A DNA stretch of 64,000 nucleotides from Streptomyces europaeiscabiei. GTDB taxonomy: Bacteria > Actinomycetota > Actinomycetes > Streptomycetales > Streptomycetaceae. The position numbers were made by a program, and so were the translations under genes. Below, piece after piece: positions 34,971 to 41,992 of the stretch. Position 1 is the stretch's first letter; every line of letters begins with the position of its first letter. Location: positions 7,506,001 to 7,570,000 of the forward strand of contig NZ_CP107841.1 in NCBI RefSeq assembly GCF_036346855.1. The letters run 5' to 3'. Below the pieces are notes generated by a model. It worked only from the letters and a program-made list of their open reading frames with translations, did no database searches and was not told where the DNA came from.

Positions 34971-35008
34971 GACCTCGGCCACCGGCGGACGCGCCGGTGG
35001 CCGAGGTC
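34971..35008. terminator. strong bidirectional stem-loop terminator
   Basis: A 17-bp perfect stem (GACCTCGGCCACCGGCG and complement) with a 4-nt loop, between the convergent glycosidase (+) and sulfotransferase (-) genes. Confidence 0.88.
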
Positions 35009-35027
35009 CGTGTCGTCCCGGGTCCCG

Positions 35028-36215
35028 TCAGGCCCGGTCGACCTCGGCCCGCAGCGCGTTGTAGTCGGCGAAGGCGGACTCGACGTCGGCCCGGGTGAGG
35101 CCGTACCGGGCCAGGTCGTAGCGGTGGGGACGTGTGCCCTTGGGGCGGGCGACGATCCGGGGGAGCCGAGCGGCGTCGGCGTCGGTCCAGTGGGCGCCGA
35201 CGGCCTCGTAGAGCTTGGGAGCGCCCGTGGCCGGGTCCGTACCGAGCCAGGAGTACGGGACGTCCACCAGTGCCTCGCGGGGGATGGCGGCACGGGCCGC
35301 GAGGGCGCGCTCCATGGAGCGGCTCAGCAGTTCGAGCCACTGGGCGCCGAGGGCGTGCGGGTCGAGGGGGCGGAGGGTGCCGATCATGCCCTGCTCGACC
35401 AGGCTGCAGAACGACCCGACGACGGTCGCCGGGTCGCGGTGGGTCCACACGATCGTGGCGTCGGGGAAGACGGCGCGCAGGGCGTCGAGGTTGCCGAGGT
35501 GCATGGGGGACTTGAGCATCCAGCGGCGGCGTGGGCGGCCGTACTGGAGTACCTGGTAGACCTGCTTGAGATAGCCGTAGTCCGGGACGAAGTCGCGCTC
35601 GAAGTGCCAGGCCTGGTACTCGGGTATGCGGGCCTGGGACAGGGGCACCAGGGCGTGCGGCAGGACGAAGGTGCACTCCTCGGGGCCCTCGGCGGCCATG
35701 GGGTGGATGTCCTGGAAGCGCGGGGCGAACAGGTTGATGCCGCCGACCCACCGGCGCGTGGAGGTGATCGCCTTCCGCCGGGACTCGGCCGAGGGGTAGA
35801 GGTCGGGCGCGAGCAGCTCCCACAGCAGCGGGCAGCGGTGCTCGTCCGAGATCGACAGCACACCGTGGGTGAGTGTGGTGGCGGTGCGCGGCAGACCGAC
35901 CACGAACACCGGCCGCTCGATGGTCTCCTGCTCGATCTCCGGGTGCTCGGCGATCAGCCGCCGGACGTGGGCCCGGTTGGTGAGATGCCTGCGCAGATGG
36001 GCCCGGGCGGACTGCCAGCCGACGGCGGTGAGGTCGGCGTCGCCCGCCCAGTGGCGCAGCAGGAACCGGAAACCGTCGGTGAACTCCTCGTCCCCGTCGC
36101 TCTGTCCGGCCTTGGTGGCGATCCGGTCGAAGACCCGGTCCGGGTCGCGCCGGGAGCCGAGCGTCGGCCGGAGTAACAGATTGGCCAGGGAGAGGGACAG
36201 GGGAGCGGAGGTCAT
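35028..36215 (-). CDS. PAPS-dependent sulfotransferase family protein
   Basis: 395-aa protein of the sulfotransferase superfamily (Sulfotransfer_3-like). The 5'-phosphosulfate-binding loop is VVGLPRTATTLTH at about residues 103-115 and the 3'-phosphate-binding element is around IVWTHRDPATVVGSF. A structured His/Arg-rich C-terminus follows. No signal peptide. ATG 36215 has GGGAAG at good distance; the frame continues upstream but without conserved sequence. Single gene. Acceptor molecule not predictable; context (AI-2E permease, sugar loci) gives no clue. Members of this group in actinomycetes act on small metabolites or glycans. Confidence 0.82.
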   Translation of the reverse strand: MTSAPLSLSLANLLLRPTLGSRRDPDRVFDRIATKAGQSDGDEEFTDGFRFLLRHWAGDADLTAVGWQSARAHLRRHLTNRAHVRRLIAEHPEIEQETIERPVFVVGLPRTATTLTHGVLSISDEHRCPLLWELLAPDLYPSAESRRKAITSTRRWVGGINLFAPRFQDIHPMAAEGPEECTFVLPHALVPLSQARIPEYQAWHFERDFVPDYGYLKQVYQVLQYGRPRRRWMLKSPMHLGNLDALRAVFPDATIVWTHRDPATVVGSFCSLVEQGMIGTLRPLDPHALGAQWLELLSRSMERALAARAAIPREALVDVPYSWLGTDPATGAPKLYEAVGAHWTDADAARLPRIVARPKGTRPHRYDLARYGLTRADVESAFADYNALRAEVDRA

Positions 36216-36310
36216 CGAGGACTTCCCTTCGGCGCGGTTCGGGTACGTGCGGTCCGGGTCCGGGCGCGGATCCGTCGGCGGTCGCCCGGGGGACGCGCCC
36301 GTCCCCTTGA

Positions 36311-37558
36311 TCATCCTGCCGCGCGGACGACTTCCCGTGTCCCCGGGGGTGCGGTCGCGCCCGCCCCGTCCCCGTACCGCACCCGCAGCTCCGACAGCAC
36401 ACCGGACACCGCCGCCGTGAGCGGCACCGCGAGGAGCATGCCGAGGATTCCGGCGATGGAGGCGCCCGCCGTGAGGGCCAGCAGGATCGCCGCCGGGTGC
36501 ATCTGCACGGTCCGGCTGTGGATCATGGGCTGGAGCACGTTCCCTTCGAGGATCTGCACCGCGAAGACGACCCCGACCGCCCACAGCGCCGTTCCCAGAC
36601 CGCGGTCGGCGAACGCGACGAGGATCGCCACCGCACCCGACAGGAACGCGCCCAGATAAGGGATGTACGCGCCGACGAAGACCAGCGCGCCGAGACCGAC
36701 GGCACCCGGCACCTGGAGTACCAGCAGACCGATGGCGATACAGGCACCGTCGATGAAGGCGATGAGCGTCGTACCCCGCATGTAGCCCTCGATCGCCCGG
36801 AACGCGCGCCGGGCCATCACCTCCAGGGTGTCACCGCTGCCGCGCGGCGCGAGCGAGTGCAGGGACGCGACCGCCTTGTCGGAGTCCCGCAGGAAGAAGA
36901 ACATCAGCAGCATCGCCAGCACCGCCGCCGCCACGAACTCGCTGACCGCGCTGACCCCGGTGAGCACCCCGGAGGCCGCGGTGCCGCCGAACTTCGACAG
37001 CAGTTCCTTCGCGTTCTTCGCGAGGTCGTCCAACGAGGTCCCCGCCAGTCCGAACTCGTCGCTGAGCGACTTCGCCGCGTCCCTGAGCGAGGAGATGATC
37101 TGGTCACCGGTGTCGATCAGCGCGGCCACCACGATGTACGCGGCCCCGCCCATCACCACCACCACCGCGGCACAAGTGAGCCCGGCGGCGAGCGACTTGT
37201 TGAACTTCATCGCGACCAGCCGACGGTAGAACGGGCCGAGCAGCGCTGTCCCGAGCAGTGCGATCAGCACCGGCGTGACCGCCGTCTGGAACGTCACGCA
37301 GATCCACACGCCCACGGAGACGACACCCGTCACCAGCAGCGTGAGCGCGCTCCACACGGCGATGTGCCGCGCGGGCCCCGGCAGGAAACCACGGGGAACG
37401 CCCCCGTCCGACGGCACGACCGCCCTCGGCGCCTCCGTGTACCCGCCGGTGGTGCGTATCGTCGTACGCGTCCGATGAACCGGTCTGCGCGCGGCCCCGC
37501 CCCTGCGGCCCGGCCGTCCCCCGCGTGCTCCGCGAGGGTCTCCCGTACGGCTGTTCAT
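36311..37558 (-). CDS. AI-2E family (PerM/YdiK) membrane transporter
   Basis: 415-aa integral membrane protein of the AI-2E/PerM family. An Arg/Pro-rich cytoplasmic N-terminus (about 60 residues) precedes two hydrophobic pairs, then a ~90-residue extracytoplasmic stretch with an amphipathic section (GDQIISSLRDAAKSLSDEFG), then the conserved C-terminal block (LQVPGAVGLGALVFVGAYIPYLGAFLSGAVA). The GAxIPYxGAFLSG signature is diagnostic. ATG 37558 follows GGAG. Family members move ions or small solutes in the opposite direction to their gradient (Na+/H+ exchange in some), and despite the name the substrate is usually not AI-2. Confidence 0.85.
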   Translation of the reverse strand: MNSRTGDPRGARGGRPGRRGGAARRPVHRTRTTIRTTGGYTEAPRAVVPSDGGVPRGFLPGPARHIAVWSALTLLVTGVVSVGVWICVTFQTAVTPVLIALLGTALLGPFYRRLVAMKFNKSLAAGLTCAAVVVVMGGAAYIVVAALIDTGDQIISSLRDAAKSLSDEFGLAGTSLDDLAKNAKELLSKFGGTAASGVLTGVSAVSEFVAAAVLAMLLMFFFLRDSDKAVASLHSLAPRGSGDTLEVMARRAFRAIEGYMRGTTLIAFIDGACIAIGLLVLQVPGAVGLGALVFVGAYIPYLGAFLSGAVAILVAFADRGLGTALWAVGVVFAVQILEGNVLQPMIHSRTVQMHPAAILLALTAGASIAGILGMLLAVPLTAAVSGVLSELRVRYGDGAGATAPPGTREVVRAAG

Positions 37559-37814
37559 CCTCGGTCAGCTCCACTCACTCAGGGTCGTGCACACCCCCTG
37601 AGGATCATGGGATGGCCCTGGCGCCATAGCGTAGACCCGGCCGCCGAACGGCGATCGGGCCGGTCCACGCACGACGACCGAGCCGTTCTGCCTACTACGG
37701 TCGGGCCGTTCTGCCTACGACGACCGGCGACCGGGCCGTTCCGCCCACGACGGTGGGCCGGCCCTGGAACGAGGGCCGGGCCGCTCCGCCCGGTGGAGCG
37801 CCACCGATGCGAGG
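37559..37814. repeat. intergenic repeats behind the deletion scar
   Basis: Recurring GGGCCGTTCTGCC / GGGCCGTTCCGCC blocks with CTACGAC spacers at about 37680-37790 form an irregular tandem array. No gene supported here. Confidence 0.5.
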
Positions 37815-37968
37815 TGGTCTCCCGCACCCAGGGCAGCCGCCGCTCCGCCACGGCCGGCACGGAGAAGAGCGCCACACTCATCACGCTCAGCAACGCGCCC
37901 GCCGCGAACACCAGCGCCGTGTCCGCGTCGGCGCTCGACTGCACGATGACGAACCCGAGCCTCTCGTC
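37815..37968 (-). pseudogene. C-terminal remnant of a NitT/TauT-type ABC permease
   Basis: Reverse-strand frame reading DERLGFVIVQSSADADTALVF and then AAGALLSVMSVALFSV...AERRLPWVRE. That is the last transmembrane helix and tail of a NitT/TauT/thiamine-precursor-type permease (GLG..I..A...FDT..VFA......ALF....ERR..PW). Everything N-terminal is absent, and upstream the frame enters unrelated sequence at about 37968. It has no start codon with a ribosome binding site. Remnant call is from pattern memory, not an alignment. Confidence 0.55.
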
Positions 37969-38099
37969 GCCGCGAACAGCTGGGCGCCTACGCGGAGTTG
38001 GACGTCCTCCGCAGCTACGTCCGCCTACGAGACCTGACCGACCTCACCCACCTGGACCTACTGATGAGCGAGGTGGCACCCCAACTGCCCTCCGTTTGA
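37965..38099 (+). pseudogene. C-terminal remnant of an unidentified protein
   Basis: Forward frame open from 37950 to the TGA at 38097-38099. It reads as a leucine-rich alpha-helical tail (EQLGAYAELDVLRSY, then VRLRDLTDLTHLDLLMSEV) with no start codon. A stop at 37947 closes the frame, so only about 45 codons remain. Family unknown. It abuts the permease remnant head-to-head. Confidence 0.45.
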
Positions 38100-38100
38100 C

Positions 38101-38137
38101 TGCGGGCACCGTGCGCTGGGGCGGCACGGTGCCCGCA
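38101..38137. terminator. stem-loop terminator downstream of the GH31 gene
   Basis: A 14-bp perfect stem (TGCGGGCACCGTGC and complement) and 9-nt loop, about 60 nt past the GH31 stop and just after the forward remnant's TGA. Confidence 0.8.
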
Positions 38138-38197
38138 GCGGCACCTCGTGACCGCCGAGCCGCGGAAATCCCCGCCGGCCCACCCCCGCACCGATAC

Positions 38198-40249
38198 CTA
38201 CTCGGCGATCGGCAACGACACCCCGTCCCGCAGAAACACCGGAATCCGCTCCAGCGGCGCATCCACAGTCACGGACGCACCCCCCTCATACGTCTCCCCG
38301 GTCCACGCATCAGTCCACCGCGCCCCGGCGGGAAGATACGTCGTCCAGGCAGTCACCCCCGCCTCCAGCACCGGCGCCACCAGCACATCCCGCCCGAACA
38401 GGTACGCGTCGTCCACGGACCACGCCCGCTCGTCCTCGGGGAACTCCAGGAACAGCGGCCGCATCACCGGCAGCCCCTCCTCGTGGGCCTCCCGCATGAC
38501 CCGCAGCACGTACGGCTTCAACCGCTCCCGCAGCCGCAGGTACGTCTCCAGGATCGTCCCGGCCTCCTCCCCGTACGACCAGACCTCGTTGGGCCCCCCG
38601 GTCATGGCCGGCCCCAGCGGCATACCGGGCTCACGGAAGCCGTGCAGCCGCATCAGCGGCGAGAACGCGCCGAACTGGAACCAGCGCACCATCACCTCGC
38701 GGTACTCCGGATCGTCGGGGTCGCCCCCGTGGAAGCCGCCGATGTCGGTGTTCCACCAGGGAATGCCGGACAGCGCGGTGTTGAGGCCCGCCGCGATCTG
38801 CCGGCGCAACGTCGTGAAATCGGTGCCGATGTCACCGGACCACAGCGCGGCCCCCCACCGCTGGCTGCCTGCCCACGCCGAACGGTTGAGGGAGACGATC
38901 TCCTCCTCACCGGTCGCCCTCAGCCCTTCGTAGAAGGTACGGGCGATCTCTGCCGGGTAGATGTTGCCGACCTCCAGGCCGGGTCCCGCCCAGTAACGCA
39001 GGTTCTCCTGGAAGCCCGGCTTGATCTCCGGCTCGCAGGCGTCCAGCCAGAACGCCTTGATGCCGTACGGCTCCAGGTAGTTCTCCTTCACCCGCGACCA
39101 CACGAACTCCCGCGCCTCCGGATTCGTCGCGTCGTAGAACGCCACCTGGACCGTCGACGCGACCTCCTTGTCGGGCCAGTCGGCGTGCGCCATCGGCCCG
39201 TACTGGGTGCCGATGAAGTAGCCGCGCTGCTCCATGAGGTGGTGGTTCTCGCTCAGCGGCGAGACCGACGGCCACACGGACACCACCAGTTTGATGCCCA
39301 GCTCGTCCAGCTCCCGGACCATGGCCGCCGGGTCGGGCCACTCGCTCAGGTCGAACTTCCACTCACCGAGGTGCGTCCAGTGGAAGAAGTCGCAGACGAT
39401 GACGTCGATGGGAAGGCCCCGCCGCTTGTACTCCCGTGCCACGGCGAGGAGTTCGTCCTGCGTGCGGTAGCGCAGCTTGCACTGCCAGAAACCGGCCGCC
39501 CACTGAGGCAGCATCGGCGAGCGCCCCGTCGCCGCGCTGTAGCGGCGCTGCGCGTCGGCCGGGTCGCCCGCGGTGATCCAGTAGTCGATCTGCCGGGCCG
39601 AGTCGGCGACCCAGCGGGTGCCGTTCCCGGCCAGCTCGACGCGGCCGATCGCCGGGTTGTTCCACAGCAGGGTGTAGCCGCGGCTGGAGGTGAGCACCGG
39701 GATGCCGACCTCGGCGTTGCGCTGGACCAGGTCGAGCACCAGGCCCTTCTGGTCGAGCCGCCCGTGCTGGTGCTGGCCGAGGCCGTACAGCTTCTCGTCG
39801 TCGTACGCGGCGAAGCGCTGCTCCAGGCGGTGGTAGCCGTTGCCGACGGCGGTGTAGAGGCGCGAGCCGGGCCACCAGAAATGGGCGCGGGCCTCCGAGA
39901 GCAGTTCGTGGCCGTCGGCCGTGCGGCTGTAGCGGATCAGGCCCTCGGCGTTCACCTCGACGGTGAGCGCGCCGACGGTCAGCCACCCCAGTCCGTCCTC
40001 GATCTTGACGGTGCTCTCGGTGCTCTCGGACTCGTCGAGCAGGGCGCCCGGCAGCCCGTCGAGGACCGGGCCGCCCAGGCGGGCGCGGACCCGGACCGCG
40101 TCAGGGCCCCAGGGCTCGATCCGCAGGGTCTCCTGGCGTCCGCTCCACTCCAGGGCGCCGTCCCGCTCACGGAACGTGCCGACGGTGGGGGAGGACTGGG
40201 CGAGGCTGACCGCGCCCGTCGGGGTCTGGTTCTCGGCAGGCAGATTCAC
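38198..40249 (-). CDS. GH31 alpha-xylosidase
   Basis: Cytoplasmic family 31 enzyme, 683 aa, most like alpha-xylosidases that take the xylosyl cap off xyloglucan oligosaccharides. N-terminal beta-sandwich (about 1-220), then the barrel. Nucleophile Asp is in AFWLDACEPE; the acid/base Asp is in WSGDIGTDF. The INxD strand reads PIDVIVCDFFHW, typical of xylosidases rather than alpha-glucosidases. GTG 40249 with AGGAGA upstream. It lies 208 bp behind the LacI repressor gene on the same strand and has no operator of its own, so it is probably read from the repressor's promoter. Substrate call relies on the family subgroup and the GH74/GH12/GH42/GH3 context. Confidence 0.88.
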   Translation of the reverse strand: MNLPAENQTPTGAVSLAQSSPTVGTFRERDGALEWSGRQETLRIEPWGPDAVRVRARLGGPVLDGLPGALLDESESTESTVKIEDGLGWLTVGALTVEVNAEGLIRYSRTADGHELLSEARAHFWWPGSRLYTAVGNGYHRLEQRFAAYDDEKLYGLGQHQHGRLDQKGLVLDLVQRNAEVGIPVLTSSRGYTLLWNNPAIGRVELAGNGTRWVADSARQIDYWITAGDPADAQRRYSAATGRSPMLPQWAAGFWQCKLRYRTQDELLAVAREYKRRGLPIDVIVCDFFHWTHLGEWKFDLSEWPDPAAMVRELDELGIKLVVSVWPSVSPLSENHHLMEQRGYFIGTQYGPMAHADWPDKEVASTVQVAFYDATNPEAREFVWSRVKENYLEPYGIKAFWLDACEPEIKPGFQENLRYWAGPGLEVGNIYPAEIARTFYEGLRATGEEEIVSLNRSAWAGSQRWGAALWSGDIGTDFTTLRRQIAAGLNTALSGIPWWNTDIGGFHGGDPDDPEYREVMVRWFQFGAFSPLMRLHGFREPGMPLGPAMTGGPNEVWSYGEEAGTILETYLRLRERLKPYVLRVMREAHEEGLPVMRPLFLEFPEDERAWSVDDAYLFGRDVLVAPVLEAGVTAWTTYLPAGARWTDAWTGETYEGGASVTVDAPLERIPVFLRDGVSLPIAE

Positions 40250-40310
40250 GGGAGGTCTCCTGGAGGGAGGAGGGGCGGCACACCCGGCTCGGCTCCGGCG
40301 GGCCGGGCGG

Positions 40311-40374
40311 TGGGAGAGGAGGAGGAAGGCGGGAAGAGAGGAGGGGCGGGAAGAGGGGAGGGGGGAAGAGGGCC
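40311..40374 (+). other. polypurine tract in the repressor-GH31 spacer
   Basis: About 60 nt of almost pure G/A on the forward strand with only two or three C interruptions (reverse strand, the transcribed sense, is C/T-rich). Such tracts can form triplex or G-rich structures. The rest of the 208-bp spacer also has the repeated GACGTCCTGTCCGC. Confidence 0.7.
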
Positions 40375-40457
40375 GTACGACGACTTCCGTACGGCGGCTT
40401 GCATACGACGTCCTGTCCGCGACGTCCTGTCCGCGACGGTGTGCGTACGACGGGGGC

Positions 40458-41471
40458 TCAGCCGGTGGTGGACAGTGGCCCCGTGCTCGCGCGGACCGTC
40501 AGCTCGGGGGCGAGGAGCACCACTTCTTCGGCGTCCCTGCCCTCCAGCTTGGCGATCAACTGCTCCACGGCCCGCCGGCCCATCTCCTGGGCGGGGATGG
40601 CCACGGACGTCAGCCGTACCGAGGCCTGTACGGCGACCTGGTCCGGGCAGACCGCGATCACCGAGACGTCCTCCGGCACCGCGCGCCCCTGCTGCCGCAA
40701 CAGCGCGAGCAGCGGCTCCACCGCGGACTCGTTCTGCACGACGACCCCCGTGGTGCCCGGCCGTTCGTCGAAGATCCGGGCCAGGGTCGCGGCCATCGCG
40801 TCGTAGCCGCCCTCGCAGGGACGGTGCAGCACGCGCAGACCCAACTCCTTTGCCCGGGAACGGAGTCCGTCGAGAGTGCGTTCGGCGAAACCGGTGTGCC
40901 GTTCGTACACGGCGGGCGCCTCGCCGATGACCGCGATGTCACGGTGGCCGAGCATCGCCAGATGCTCGACGCACAGCGCGCCCGTCGCCCCGAAGTCGAG
41001 GTCGACGCAGGTCAGGCCGCTGGTGTCGGCCGGCAGCCCGATGAGTACCGACGGCTGGTCGGTGCCGCGCAGCAGCGGCAGCCGCTCGTCGTCGAGCTCC
41101 ACGTCCATCAGGATCATCGCGTCGGCGAGCCCGCTGCCCGTGACACGGCGCACCGCGTCGGGGCCCTCCTCGCCGGTGAGCAGCAGCACGTCGTAGCCGT
41201 ACGTGCGGGCCGTGGTGGCCACCGCTATGGCGATCTCCATCATCACCGGGACGTACATGTCGGTGCGCAGCGGGACCATCAGGGCGACGATGTTCGACCT
41301 GCTGCTCGCCAGGGCGCGGGCCCCCGCGTTCGGGTGGTAGCCGAGCTCCTGGATGCTCCGCTCGACCCGCTGCCGGGTGCCCGCGGAGATGGACCGCTTG
41401 CCGCTGAGGACATAGCTCACCGTGCTCGCCGAGACTCCGGCGTGCTGGGCGACCTCGGCGAGGGTGACCAT
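40458..41471 (-). CDS. LacI-family repressor of the xyloglucan regulon
   Basis: 337-aa LacI/GalR regulator. HTH at about residues 2-28 (TLAEVAQHAGVSASTVSYVLSG), with the hinge helix ALASSRSN that inserts in the minor groove at a central CG. The effector domain follows (VALMVPLRTDMY..., IPAQEMGRRAVEQLI near the end). ATG 41471 has GGAG nine bases upstream; a TTG four codons earlier also opens the frame. An imperfect copy of the TCGAAGCGCTTCGA palindrome lies in its leader and a perfect copy 91 bp further, so it is probably autoregulated and represses GH3 and the importer. Effector: probably a xyloglucan oligosaccharide (inference). Confidence 0.9.
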   Translation of the reverse strand: MVTLAEVAQHAGVSASTVSYVLSGKRSISAGTRQRVERSIQELGYHPNAGARALASSRSNIVALMVPLRTDMYVPVMMEIAIAVATTARTYGYDVLLLTGEEGPDAVRRVTGSGLADAMILMDVELDDERLPLLRGTDQPSVLIGLPADTSGLTCVDLDFGATGALCVEHLAMLGHRDIAVIGEAPAVYERHTGFAERTLDGLRSRAKELGLRVLHRPCEGGYDAMAATLARIFDERPGTTGVVVQNESAVEPLLALLRQQGRAVPEDVSVIAVCPDQVAVQASVRLTSVAIPAQEMGRRAVEQLIAKLEGRDAEEVVLLAPELTVRASTGPLSTTG

Positions 41472-41488
41472 CCAGCTCTCCAAGCGTG

Positions 41489-41502
41489 TTTAAGCGCTTC
41501 GA
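41489..41502. promoter_or_regulatory. LacI-type operator O3 (repressor leader)
   Basis: TTTAAGCGCTTCGA: one half-site is perfect, the other has AAA for CGA. Lies 18 nt upstream of the repressor's ATG. Confidence 0.7.
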
Positions 41503-41579
41503 CAGCGCGCTATCTCTGAACAAGGGCGAGTGAGGGTGGCTCGACAGTAGCCGGGCGGTGGATGGGTGTCCATAGGTTG

Positions 41580-41593
41580 TCGAAGCGCTTCGA
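41580..41593. promoter_or_regulatory. LacI-type operator O4
   Basis: Perfect TCGAAGCGCTTCGA, 91 bp centre-to-centre from O3; probably an auxiliary site for looping or controlling a divergent promoter of unknown purpose. Confidence 0.75.
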
Positions 41594-41992
41594 TAATTCG
41601 CCGGACGACCGACTGGGTGGTGGGGGTGTGCCGGGTGACGGCTGCGAGTCCGTGGGGCTTCTCGCGTGGTTTCCCGCGCCCCTTCGGGGCGCTCTGATCG
41701 CCTCCAGTCTAGAACTCGACGGCTGGTTCAGGAGGGTGCGGTGGCGACAGGAGCGCGAGAGTGCCCGCCCACGGAAGGAACCCCGTGGGGGCCGGCCGGC
41801 GAGATCATGATCCTGACGCACTCGGTCGGTATCGGCCGAGAGGGGCGCGCGCGGCGGCCGAAGCGGCCGATCGCGCACGCGAGGGGTGGCGGGGTCACCC
41901 CGAATCGGGTACCAACGATCGAGTAGCACCCATCGGTAACCGTTCAGGTACCCATCCGGTACAAGATCCCGATTCGCGGCGAGGTGAGCCTC
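41594..41992. other. intergenic region before the acyl-CoA dehydrogenase gene
   Basis: Contains a partial family A hairpin (about 41663-41695) and, at 41929-41962, two direct copies of ACCCATC(C)GGTA(A)C about 21 bp apart, a possible regulator binding site. No convincing gene; short forward frames start at 41562 and 41666, but with no ribosome binding site. Confidence 0.5.

Noticed and set aside
36497..40930. Forward open frame of nearly 1500 codons across the AI-2E, remnant, GH31 and LacI region
   Set aside because: Runs antisense through three well-supported reverse genes and through intergenic DNA, with Arg/Gly/Pro-rich translation and no motif.
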